A DNA stretch of 61,682 bases, from NCBI GenBank assembly GCA_022561485.1, contig JADFRD010000004.1, forward strand, positions 1 to 61,682, given 5' to 3'. The notes under the pieces were generated by a model. That model did not search any database, was not told the DNA's origin, and saw only the letters and a program-made list of their open reading frames with translations. The number at the start of each line of letters is the position of its first letter. The stretch's first letter is position 1. Shown here piece after piece: positions 19,520 through 27,781 of this stretch. Source of the stretch: Fidelibacterota bacterium (GTDB lineage Bacteria; Fidelibacterota; Marinisomatia; Marinisomatales; TCS55). The translations under genes and the position numbers were made by a program.

Positions 19520-19547
19520 CAGGGCTCCTTTGTAAAATTGAGTCCTG
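19520..19547 (+). terminator. Intercistronic hairpin, possible attenuator
   Basis: CAGGGCTC (19520-19527) pairs with GAGTCCTG (19540-19547) with one G-U pair and a 12-nt loop, followed by TTTGATT. The U-run is short, so this is at best a partial terminator or an mRNA-processing/stability hairpin between the two paralogous small genes, which could set their expression ratio. Confidence 0.4.
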
Positions 19548-19580
19548 TTTGATTCTGATAACCTCATCATAGGAGGAAAT

Positions 19581-19793
19581 ATGAATGCTTTTGACAAAGT
19601 AAATGAATGGATAGCCAAAATAACCGACCTGCTGAAAACGCTGGTGGTCCTCGGTATCGTCATAGGAATTTTATTTGACGATCCATTTGGCGTGATTAAA
19701 GGAATAGGCGATTTAATGAGACAATTTGGTGATGCAGGCCTTGCGGGTCTGTTAGCTCTGATTTTTCTCGTTGCTCTTTATCCTAAGAAGTAA
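19581..19793 (+). CDS. Small two-helix membrane protein, paralogue 2
   Basis: A 70-residue paralogue of the preceding gene. Residues 1-15 are amphipathic (NAFDKVNEWIAKITDLL), then comes a TM helix at about 19-32 and the hinge FDDPFGVIKGIGDLMRQFGDA. The second helix GLAGLLALIFLVALYPKK is almost identical to the one in paralogue 1. It has a strong SD (AGGAGG) 5 nt before the ATG. A Rho-independent terminator follows closely, so the two genes form a discrete transcription unit or the end of one. The function is not recognised. Confidence 0.75.
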   Translation: MNAFDKVNEWIAKITDLLKTLVVLGIVIGILFDDPFGVIKGIGDLMRQFGDAGLAGLLALIFLVALYPKK

Positions 19794-19820
19794 TCTTAAA
19801 CCAATATCCGTTTTAATTGC

Positions 19821-19850
19821 TGCGCCCCGCTTGTCGGGGCGTAGTTTTTT
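19821..19850 (+). terminator. Rho-independent terminator
   Basis: A strong GC-rich stem (GCCCCG at 19824-19829 with CGGGGC at 19835-19840, extended outward by three pairs including one G-U) with a 5-nt loop, followed by TTTTTT (19845-19850). It lies 27 nt after the stop of the second small membrane-protein gene. Confidence 0.88.
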
Positions 19851-20229
19851 ATAGACTAATTGTTGAGTAAATTATGAAACCTGAATAATTTATCTATCCA
19901 CGAATGACACGAATAAGCACTAATTATTGTTACAGATAAAAAAATATTTAGTGTTCCTTCAAGAAAATTTGTGCAATTAGTGTCTAATGAATAATCCAAC
20001 ATAAGAAAACAATAATTCATGGCAACCTCCTTATAATATTAACATTTTGTGAATTTTAGCGCAGTGTGCATTTTTCCGCGAATAATGCAGGTTAAGTAAT
20101 AAACACATTTTTTATCCTTTTCGGGGAGTAAGTTATTTTTTAATATAAAAGCATAATACTGATAGGGTTTTTGATATATTTTTGAACGGAAATTTGACTG
20201 TTTTATTTTTCATATAGGAGGCATTAACT
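19851..20229. other. Intergenic region with decayed repeat
   Basis: This stretch lies between the terminator and the PorV-like gene. The left part (about 19898-19984) holds two loosely inverted arms built from the phrases ACGAATGACACGAATAAGCA and ATTTGTGCAATTAGTGTC, typical of degraded intergenic repeats widespread in Bacteroidota-like genomes. The right part is AT-rich with the SD AGGAGG (20216-20221) for the next gene. No open frame worth calling was seen. Confidence 0.4.
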
Positions 20230-21060
20230 ATCGTTCTTCGAATAAAAAGAAAAGCAACAGTTTCAATTGTTTGCATAATAATTGGGCTAAACCCACTTTT
20301 TGGCGCGTTTGAGCATTATCCCTCAAGCCCGACAGCTATTGCAACCGGCCATGTATTGGTAAATACTCAATTAAATCCTATTGGGATATTCAATGACCCC
20401 GCCAGCGTTATGCTGTTTGATAAAATCAACTTCGGGATAGCATGGGGAGAAAAGTTTGATTTGAAAGCATTAAGTCATCGCAGTGCAGTCGTGGCAGGAA
20501 CATTTAATAATTGGAATTTATCTGCAGGAGCCAGTATGATTGGTGATAAGTTATATAGTGAAACTATTTGGGGGATTGTAGGAGGAAAACAAATCAAGGA
20601 AAGATTGATACTGGGCGTATCTATAATGGTATATGATCTAAAAATCAAGCAATATGGTCAAGATACCAGCGTGGGGATTAATCTTGGCTGGCGAGCCGGT
20701 TTAAATGAAAACATTAGCTGGTTTGGAAGTTTAAGAAATATCAATGCACCCACCATTGGCCAATCAAATGAATTATTACCGCAAGTTATTTCTTCAGGAC
20801 TGTTGTATGATCCATCCGAAAAGCTCAATTTGATTGTCGAATGGGAACAAGAAACATTATATGAGAGCCGGATAAAATTTGGTGGCCAGTTTATGTTAAT
20901 GCCGTGGTTCGGCGTATTTACGGGGCACGCATCATCGCCAGGCCAATTAACACTTGGATTTAATGTCGACTTTAAAAATATTAAAATTAATTATGCCTTT
21001 TCAACACACAGTTATTTGGATATTTCTCATTACATGGGCGTGGGGATTACCCTCCGCTGA
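20230..21060 (+). CDS. PorV/PorQ-like outer-membrane protein, probable ATC start
   Basis: About 276 residues. The frame continues upstream of the first TTG (20356) and encodes a convincing signal peptide (basic RIKRKA, hydrophobic VSIVCIIIGLNPLFGAF) directly after AGGAGG, but no ATG, GTG or TTG is present there. The codon at SD distance is ATC (20230). The mature part has the PorV/PorQ/UPF0164 pattern: NPIGIFNDPASVMLF near the N-terminus, many amphipathic strands, and a final INYAFSTHSYLDISHYMGVGI. PorV proteins shuttle T9SS cargo; PorQ-like ones are outer-membrane barrels. It overlaps the next gene by 68 nt. The start could also reflect a base error in an original ATG. Confidence 0.75.
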   Translation: MVLRIKRKATVSIVCIIIGLNPLFGAFEHYPSSPTAIATGHVLVNTQLNPIGIFNDPASVMLFDKINFGIAWGEKFDLKALSHRSAVVAGTFNNWNLSAGASMIGDKLYSETIWGIVGGKQIKERLILGVSIMVYDLKIKQYGQDTSVGINLGWRAGLNENISWFGSLRNINAPTIGQSNELLPQVISSGLLYDPSEKLNLIVEWEQETLYESRIKFGGQFMLMPWFGVFTGHASSPGQLTLGFNVDFKNIKINYAFSTHSYLDISHYMGVGITLR

Positions 21061-22789
21061 TACGATAAACTCAACAGAAGAAATCCTAAATCAACTCGGT
21101 TATGACTCTGAAGCAGTTATACCCGAGGAAGATATCATTTATTTAAATAGTTTATTAAATGAGGATCACACCGTAAAAAACGCCATTACAATTCTATCAA
21201 GCATTTCTATCCTCTCCGCTGAAGATCAGGAAATATTAAATCAGATACGTACATTAAAAGATTTGTATAAAAATAATCAAATTTCCACGTCACTTAAAAG
21301 GTTGATAATGAACATCAACATAATTAATAAACCGACAATCAATGCATTCATCAGAGAAAAAATTACCATAACAAACGGTATTCGACATGATTTGCGGTCT
21401 TCTGTTTCATTTCGTGATTATCAATTTCATTTACTATTTGAAAAAGATCCAGGTGAACAGAACATATTAGATCATGCTGTATTTAGTGTTCAGGGAAATA
21501 CAAACTCGGTTCAATGGATTGTGGGCGATCATCAATTGGAAGGCGGTTATGGTTTAATAACTTGGAAAGCCACCTCGGCTTATAAAGGATTTGAAACAAT
21601 AAATGTTTTAACCAGAAAAGGGAAAGGGTTGAAACCATATAGATCAAGCAATGAATACTGGAGCACTAAAGGCTTGGGGGTTCAATGGAATTCGTCTTTT
21701 GGAACAATGATGGTTTCTATTGGCAATACATTGCAAGATGGAAAAGTTGAAGATGGTAAAATCAATATTGATGAAACAGGATTGCATGTAACAGAAAATG
21801 ATTTGGCGTATAAAAATAATTTGAAGGAGCAATCAGCTACCTTTTTATGGACCAATGATTATTTGGGCAATCATTTTGGTATAATCATGAACAATCAGCA
21901 TGTTGTTGAGGGAAATGGTTCTACGGTATCTAAGGCAGCAGCATCTGTTTTTACAACGGGAAAATGGCAAAATTGGCAGTGGTTTGGTGAGAGCGCTATT
22001 CATCATAATCAGCGCATCTCCTATTTATCTGGGGTGATATTTCGATTGGATAGAATTAAATATTTAGTCACCATCCGTTCATACCCACATCATTTTAGAG
22101 CTTACCGTTCACAACCATTTTCAGAATGGAGCAGTTTTAATGATGGAGAAAGGGGTGTCTTTCAAAATATTCAGGTAAAAGTGAAAAAACATACTTTTGC
22201 ATTATATAGCGATATCGCACAAAAAGTTGAAGAAGGTAATAATACTCCTTATCGTTTAATCAATCATGAAAATGGTCTTCGCTGGCAATGGTATAATTCA
22301 ACACATCGATTTAAGATTCAGTTTAAACAAAATTCACAAACAATAAATGAAGTTAATTTTGAAAAAAATATATTTTCAACTGAAAAGAGGCGAACGACAT
22401 CAAAATGGCAATATCAATACAACATTAATAAACAATTAAATATCCGATGGCAGATCAATACCGCTTCATTTAATAAAAACGAATCCAATGGTTACGGTTT
22501 AGAAACAAGAATATTATTCAAGGGAAATAATGTTGTGTCAACCGCCAGTTGGATTGTGGCAAAAGTGAATGATTATAGTGGTAGGGTTTATTTCTGGGGA
22601 CTGAATCTTCCAGGAGAAATGAACAGTGTTGCTATTAGTCACAACGGTCAACAACTTGGCGCTAGAATTCAATTATTGAAACGAGACAATTATCGAATTT
22701 TTGCAAGGTATAGAATTAAGTGGCCTTCATTAAAATTTGAAGGAACTACAGTCAAAACCGGTGCGTTAGCTATCCAAATAAATCTATAG
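20993..22789 (+). CDS. Outer-membrane beta-barrel protein of the helix-hairpin-helix type
   Basis: About 598 residues from the ATG at 20993, chosen because it gives a signal peptide (MPFQHTVIWIFLITWAWG); a longer in-frame start at 20954 is less likely. Residues about 20-110 are helical and resemble the degenerate helix-hairpin-helix-like N-terminal part of a Bacteroidota outer-membrane family. The barrel region has the same family's phrase pattern: IVGDHQLEGGYGLITWKA, then KGFETINVLTRKGKGLKPYRSSNEYW and LGVQW. The rest is amphipathic strands to a final LAIQINL. The function is unknown; DNA binding by the N-terminal part should not be assumed. Overlaps the PorV-like gene, so probably co-expressed. 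Confidence 0.7.
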   Translation: MPFQHTVIWIFLITWAWGLPSADTINSTEEILNQLGYDSEAVIPEEDIIYLNSLLNEDHTVKNAITILSSISILSAEDQEILNQIRTLKDLYKNNQISTSLKRLIMNINIINKPTINAFIREKITITNGIRHDLRSSVSFRDYQFHLLFEKDPGEQNILDHAVFSVQGNTNSVQWIVGDHQLEGGYGLITWKATSAYKGFETINVLTRKGKGLKPYRSSNEYWSTKGLGVQWNSSFGTMMVSIGNTLQDGKVEDGKINIDETGLHVTENDLAYKNNLKEQSATFLWTNDYLGNHFGIIMNNQHVVEGNGSTVSKAAASVFTTGKWQNWQWFGESAIHHNQRISYLSGVIFRLDRIKYLVTIRSYPHHFRAYRSQPFSEWSSFNDGERGVFQNIQVKVKKHTFALYSDIAQKVEEGNNTPYRLINHENGLRWQWYNSTHRFKIQFKQNSQTINEVNFEKNIFSTEKRRTTSKWQYQYNINKQLNIRWQINTASFNKNESNGYGLETRILFKGNNVVSTASWIVAKVNDYSGRVYFWGLNLPGEMNSVAISHNGQQLGARIQLLKRDNYRIFARYRIKWPSLKFEGTTVKTGALAIQINL

Positions 22790-22833
22790 AGTACCATTGC
22801 AGAGGTTGGTTTTATAAGAATAACTTCCCGCAT

Positions 22834-24327
22834 ATGATTCGTATTAACATTATTCTAAATCGCTTGTTGATCCTTCTTTTTTGTTCATCGTGGATGAGTG
22901 CATCTATCACTGTGTACAATAGTGTAAATAACCAGGAAGCTGAATTAAAAATTTTGGATAGTAAGGCATCTTTTATTTCGGCAAAAAATCTATCCGAAAT
23001 TCTAACATCCCGTCAGCCATATATAAATAATGACAGAAAAAAGATGGTGCTATATTTTTCTGATACACGTATAAAAATTTCCAGTAATACCAGTTATGTT
23101 TTAGTGGATGAAAAAGTATATCATATGCCGGTCTATGCGCGGGAAAAAGATGGTGATATATACTTGCCAACGGTACCATTTTTTAATATTCTAAAAAAAA
23201 CAGTTTTACCGGGATTGTCTTATGACCCAAAAAAGAAGAGACTGGATATTAATGTTGTCGATTTTAATATAACCAATCTGGAAATTGATCAGAAATCAAA
23301 TGGAACTATTTTAACGCTTTATACACAACAACGTTTTGATGAAGGTCATATCAGTTCCTTTGTTCATGACAACGGATGGTTTTATTTAACCATCCAGGGC
23401 GGACTTGTGGATACAACTCGAATTAAAAAGGTTGAGACCCGGGGTGTTGTGGCAAAAGTAACTGCTCATCAATTTACTGAATCTGCTCAATTAGCTTTTC
23501 GTTTAAGATCGGATATTATTGGGCATGAGGTTTTTCAAAGCCATGACCCCAAAACGATTGTAATAACATTACGTACTCCTTTTGATAAAAGAGCTGATCG
23601 CATCAGAGCATTAAGGAAAAGATGGCAATTGAACACGGTTGTTTTAGATGCGGGGCATGGTGGAAAAGATGGTGGCGCAGTTGGGAAAAAAGGGACTCGG
23701 GAAAAAGATATTGTATTGGATATAACCAAACGCTTGGGACTTCTTCTTGAAAAGAAAACCAATATTAATGTAGTGTATACCCGAGAAGAAGATGTTTTCA
23801 TTCCTTTGTGGAAACGCACAAAAATAGCGAATGAAAATAATGGAAAAATGTTTGTCAGTATACATTGTAATAGCAATCCAAATCGTACGGCAAAAGGATT
23901 TGAAACGTACTTATTAAGTCCGGGAAAATCAGATGACGCCATCGAATTAGCACATCGCGAAAATGCAGTTATTAAAATGGAAGAACATAGTGGTCAAAAA
24001 TATAAAGAATTAACAGGTGAAAATTTGATAATGGCTACCATGGCACAATCCATGTTTATGAAAGAAAGCGAAGATTTAGCTGCATTGATCCAAGAAGAAT
24101 TAAGCAAAAGGTTGGACAGTCCAAACCGTGGCGTTAAACAAGCGGGATTCGTTGTATTGATTGGAGCGAGTATGCCCAATGTTCTCATTGAAACGGGTTT
24201 TCTCTCAAACCCCACTGAAGAAGCCCGCTTGAAACAGGCCGCTTATCGCCAAAAAATTGCAGAGGGAATTTTTTATGCAATTATAAAATTCCGAACTCTT
24301 CGAGAGAAATTATTGGTGGAAGGGTAA
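22834..24327 (+). CDS. N-acetylmuramoyl-L-alanine amidase (Amidase_3) with AMIN-like region
   Basis: A 497-residue exported enzyme that cleaves the amide bond between MurNAc and the peptide stem. It has a signal peptide (residues 1-25) and a copper-amine-oxidase-like/AMIN-type beta region (about 30-250). The zinc-dependent catalytic domain starts at about 268: VVLDAGHGGKDGGAVG, TREKDIVLDI, FVSIHCNSN and NVLIETGFLSN, giving the zinc ligands and catalytic Glu. It overlaps murI by one base, forming a peptidoglycan-related pair. Likely acts in daughter-cell separation. Confidence 0.93.
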   Translation: MIRINIILNRLLILLFCSSWMSASITVYNSVNNQEAELKILDSKASFISAKNLSEILTSRQPYINNDRKKMVLYFSDTRIKISSNTSYVLVDEKVYHMPVYAREKDGDIYLPTVPFFNILKKTVLPGLSYDPKKKRLDINVVDFNITNLEIDQKSNGTILTLYTQQRFDEGHISSFVHDNGWFYLTIQGGLVDTTRIKKVETRGVVAKVTAHQFTESAQLAFRLRSDIIGHEVFQSHDPKTIVITLRTPFDKRADRIRALRKRWQLNTVVLDAGHGGKDGGAVGKKGTREKDIVLDITKRLGLLLEKKTNINVVYTREEDVFIPLWKRTKIANENNGKMFVSIHCNSNPNRTAKGFETYLLSPGKSDDAIELAHRENAVIKMEEHSGQKYKELTGENLIMATMAQSMFMKESEDLAALIQEELSKRLDSPNRGVKQAGFVVLIGASMPNVLIETGFLSNPTEEARLKQAAYRQKIAEGIFYAIIKFRTLREKLLVEG

Positions 24328-25130
24328 TGTCAGATACAAGACCCATAGGTGTATTTGATTCTGGGCTGGGTGGTTTAACAGTTGTTAAAGCGTTACAGAA
24401 ATTGCTCCCGAGTGAATCAATTGTTTATTTTGGTGATACAGCCCGGGTTCCTTATGGAAATAAGAGTAAAGAATTAATTATCGAATACTCTAATGAAATC
24501 ACCAATTTCTTAATAAAAAACGATGCCAAATTAATAGTAGTGGCGTGTAATACGGCTTCCGCATTGGCTTTAGATACATTAAAGAAAAACGTCTCCGTCC
24601 CTGTTTTAGGTGTCATAAACCCCGGCGCGAGGGAGGCGACTAAAGCGACTCTAAATAAACATATCGGCATAATTGGAACAGTAGCGACTGTAAACTCCGG
24701 CGCTTATGAAAATGCAATATGTGATATTGATAAAAGTATTATCATAAGCGCACAAGCATGTCCATTATTTGTACCATTGGCAGAAGAAGGGTGGCTTGAA
24801 GGAGATGTAGTCGAAAAAATAGCCGCGCACTATTTGACTCCATTCAATGAAAAAGAAATTGATACATTGATTCTTGGATGCACTCATTATCCATTGTTAA
24901 AAAACGTCATTACTAATCAAGTGGATGAAAAAACGATTTTAATCGATTCGGCAGAAGCAGTTGCAAGAGAAGTACACGTACAGCTTTCAATCTTTGATTT
25001 ATTAAACAACAGTGGCCAAAAAGGATTGTTAACATGTTACGTAACGGACATTCCTATGCGCTTTGAAACGGTTGGTAAACGTTTTTTGGGCTCATCTTTA
25101 GACAACGTCCAAACCGTTCATGAAGTCTGA
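24327..25130 (+). CDS. murI: Glutamate racemase
   Basis: Makes D-glutamate for peptidoglycan. It is 267 residues, the normal length. The N-terminal PIGVFDSGLGGLTVV, GDTARVPYG, the first catalytic cysteine Cys74 in VACNTASA and the second, Cys185, in GCTHYPLL are all present. The start ATG overlaps the amidase stop by one base (TAATG), and its 3' end overlaps folC by 11 nt. Confidence 0.97.
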   Translation: MSDTRPIGVFDSGLGGLTVVKALQKLLPSESIVYFGDTARVPYGNKSKELIIEYSNEITNFLIKNDAKLIVVACNTASALALDTLKKNVSVPVLGVINPGAREATKATLNKHIGIIGTVATVNSGAYENAICDIDKSIIISAQACPLFVPLAEEGWLEGDVVEKIAAHYLTPFNEKEIDTLILGCTHYPLLKNVITNQVDEKTILIDSAEAVAREVHVQLSIFDLLNNSGQKGLLTCYVTDIPMRFETVGKRFLGSSLDNVQTVHEV

Positions 25131-26370
25131 TTTTCAGCAAATCCTGAAAGAATTATATAAGTTGCAACGCCTTGGAATTAAAACAGGGCTTAAACATACC
25201 GAAAGACTTTTAGACGCATGTGGCAACCCCCACAAAAAATTAAAGTTTATCCATGTAGCAGGGACAAATGGAAAGGGGTCTACTTGCGCGATGATTTTTT
25301 CTATTTTGCGGGAAGCCGGATTGAACATAGGCTTATATACTTCACCGCATTTAATTCGTTTCAATGAACGCATTCGGGTAAACGGTATTCCGATTGCTGA
25401 TGCAGCCATTGTGGAGTTTATTGAATTGTTTTACGATGATGTTAAAACGATTGAAAGCACGTTTTTTGAAACAACAACAGCCATGGCATTTTGGTATTTT
25501 AGTAAACAAAAAGTTGATTATGCCATCATTGAAACAGGTCTGGGCGGACGTCTGGACTCTACAAATGTAATCAATCCTGAAATTTCAGTTATCACAAAAG
25601 TTAGTGTAGATCATCGAGAAATATTAGGCAATAATATTAAAAAAATTGCTCAGGAAAAAGCTGGAATTATTAAAAAGGGTATCCCAGTGATAAGCTGTAT
25701 TCAAACGGGTTCCGTTCAATCCGTTTTTGAAGAAAAAGCAAGGTCCGTTGGGTCAGATATCCAATTTATTACAGAACCAGATCACAGCGATGTTTCATTA
25801 GATGGAACAACATTTATATGGGATGATACCATATATACAACATCATTAATAGGTCATCATCAGGCTGTTAATGCTTCTTTAGTGGTTGCCGTTGTCCGCG
25901 CGTTGAACCATCCTATAACTGAAAGTCTAGTAATCAGGGGTTTGAAAAAGACATTCTGGCCGGGTCGTTTTCACGTTTTATCTTCAATCAATCCCATTAT
26001 CTATGATGTGGCGCATAATGCGGATAGTATCAAATGTACACTGAATACAATAAGCTCTATGTTTAACACAAAACCATTTGGTTTATTTGCGTTGAAAGAA
26101 GGTAAAGAATTAAGTTTAATTGCAAAATCAATAAAAGGACATTTTGAAACTCTTTGGACTTTTGATGATGAAAATGGTCTCCTAATACGAGCTGTCGATT
26201 TAAGTAACTTCTTAAAAGAATATAATATTCATGCTCAACCAATCAGTCAATTGAGTGAATTTGTCTCTTCGGTCAGTATGGATAAACCGGGATTGATTTT
26301 TGGCTCGCATTATATCGCAAAGCAAGTATTTAAGCATTTTCAATTTTCCTTTGACACGGGGCTCATTTAG
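25120..26370 (+). CDS. folC: Folylpolyglutamate synthase / dihydrofolate synthase
   Basis: Adds glutamate to (dihydro)folate or to dihydropteroate. 416 residues. The Mur-ligase-type ATP-binding motif HVAGTNGKGSTCAM is at about 45-58. The folate-binding region YTSPHLIRFNERIRVNG, the ETGLGGRLDSTN motif, and VSVDHREILGNNIKKIAQEKAGIIKKG follow. The C-terminal domain has YDVAHNADSIK, the usual FolC marker. Its start overlaps murI by 11 nt. About 100 nt then separates it from rho. Confidence 0.95.
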   Translation: MKSDFQQILKELYKLQRLGIKTGLKHTERLLDACGNPHKKLKFIHVAGTNGKGSTCAMIFSILREAGLNIGLYTSPHLIRFNERIRVNGIPIADAAIVEFIELFYDDVKTIESTFFETTTAMAFWYFSKQKVDYAIIETGLGGRLDSTNVINPEISVITKVSVDHREILGNNIKKIAQEKAGIIKKGIPVISCIQTGSVQSVFEEKARSVGSDIQFITEPDHSDVSLDGTTFIWDDTIYTTSLIGHHQAVNASLVVAVVRALNHPITESLVIRGLKKTFWPGRFHVLSSINPIIYDVAHNADSIKCTLNTISSMFNTKPFGLFALKEGKELSLIAKSIKGHFETLWTFDDENGLLIRAVDLSNFLKEYNIHAQPISQLSEFVSSVSMDKPGLIFGSHYIAKQVFKHFQFSFDTGLI

Positions 26371-26474
26371 AGTAATTTCACTCTTTCTATGCGCCTGCTT
26401 CCGCAGGAATATATTTCACAAAGAAAATTACATTAAACAATATACTATCATAATTCAATTGGAGTTATTTATAT

Positions 26475-27722
26475 ATGGATGTTAATCAACTACAATCTCT
26501 AAATATAAAAGAACTGGCAAAAATGGCCCAAGATTTAAATATCCAAGGTTCTTCCGGTGTGAATAAGCAGGGATTGATCGTTAAAGTTCTTGAAGCACAA
26601 AATGAGAAAGAAGGCGTATTGCATGCCCGAGGTGTTCTTGAAGTATTAAGCGAGGGCTATGGTTTTTTGCGGAGTCCTAGTTTTAATTATTTACCGGGGC
26701 AAGATGATATCTACGTAAGCCCATCGCAGATTAAGCGTTTCGGTTTGAAAACCGGCCATTCTATCTATGGTCAAATACGCAAACCGAAAGCTAAAGAACG
26801 ATTTTATGCACTGTTAAAACTGGAAACAGTAAATGATGAATCACCTGACCAAGTAAAAAAAGGAATTTTGTTTGATAATTTGACCCCTAAATATCCTGAT
26901 GAAAAGTTTAATCTCGAAACTGATCCAAAAGATTTATCAATGCGTATTATGGATTTGATTTCACCTATTGGAAAAGGACAGCGCGGACTGATTGTCGCTC
27001 AGCCGAAGACAGGAAAAACAATTCTGCTGCAAAAGATTGCAAATGCTTTGTTGAAAAATCATCCTGATGTCAAATTAATAATTTTATTAATTGATGAACG
27101 CCCGGAAGAAGTAACAGATATGAAACAGAAGGTAGAGGCTGAAGTGGTGAGTTCAACGTTTGATGAACCTCCGGAACGTCATGTGGCCGTTGCAGATATG
27201 GTTTTGCAGAAAGCCAAGCGCATGGTGGAATACGGTCATGATGTTGTAATTTTACTTGACAGTCTTACGCGCCTTGGACGTGCTCATAATGCGGTTATTC
27301 CTCACAGTGGTAAAATTTTATCAGGAGGTGTGGATTCAAATGCGTTGAAAAAACCCAAGCAATTTTTTGGCGCAGCAAGAAACACTGTGGAAAGCAGTAG
27401 TCTAACTATTATTGCCACAGCCTTGATTGATACAGGAAGCCGAATGGATGAAGTGATTTTTGAAGAATTTAAAGGAACGGGTAATATGGAACTTGTTTTA
27501 GATCGTCGTTTAAGTGACCGTCGAATTTATCCTTCGTTTGATATAATACGTTCTGGAACAAGAAAAGAAGAATTGCTCTTAGATAAAAAAACACTTGGAA
27601 GAATGTGGATATTAAGGAAACTTCTAAATGAAATGAACGTTATTGAGGCGATGGAATTTATGCATACGAGAATGAAGCGGACTAAGAGCAATGAAGAATT
27701 TATGGAAACAATGAGTCAATAA
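26475..27722 (+). CDS. rho: Transcription termination factor Rho
   Basis: Hexameric RNA-dependent ATPase that terminates transcription. At 415 residues it is full length. The N-terminal helical domain ([13 protein letters not shown]) is followed by the cold-shock-like RNA-binding domain with [26 protein letters not shown]. The P-loop is [15 protein letters not shown], Walker B is [16 protein letters not shown], and the Q/R-loop region is [20 protein letters not shown]; the end of the motor domain has [20 protein letters not shown]. The genes downstream (rpmE, DUF1385, prfA, prmC) match the conserved rho neighbourhood of many bacteria. Confidence 0.97.
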   Translation: MDVNQLQSLNIKELAKMAQDLNIQGSSGVNKQGLIVKVLEAQNEKEGVLHARGVLEVLSEGYGFLRSPSFNYLPGQDDIYVSPSQIKRFGLKTGHSIYGQIRKPKAKERFYALLKLETVNDESPDQVKKGILFDNLTPKYPDEKFNLETDPKDLSMRIMDLISPIGKGQRGLIVAQPKTGKTILLQKIANALLKNHPDVKLIILLIDERPEEVTDMKQKVEAEVVSSTFDEPPERHVAVADMVLQKAKRMVEYGHDVVILLDSLTRLGRAHNAVIPHSGKILSGGVDSNALKKPKQFFGAARNTVESSSLTIIATALIDTGSRMDEVIFEEFKGTGNMELVLDRRLSDRRIYPSFDIIRSGTRKEELLLDKKTLGRMWILRKLLNEMNVIEAMEFMHTRMKRTKSNEEFMETMSQ

Positions 27723-27781
27723 ATGTAACTTACCTTTAAAGGTATAGTCCTTTTATTATAACTAGCTAAAGAGGTGTAAAT

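Noticed and set aside
26394-26407. CCTGC/GCAGG hairpin between folC and rho
   Set aside because: Only a 5-bp stem, followed by mixed AT sequence with no T-run; too weak to call as terminator or rho leader element.
27733-27744. Short ACCTTTAAAGGT palindrome between rho and the Cas6b-like gene
   Set aside because: A 6-bp self-complementary word with no loop and no T-run; may be chance in AT-rich DNA.
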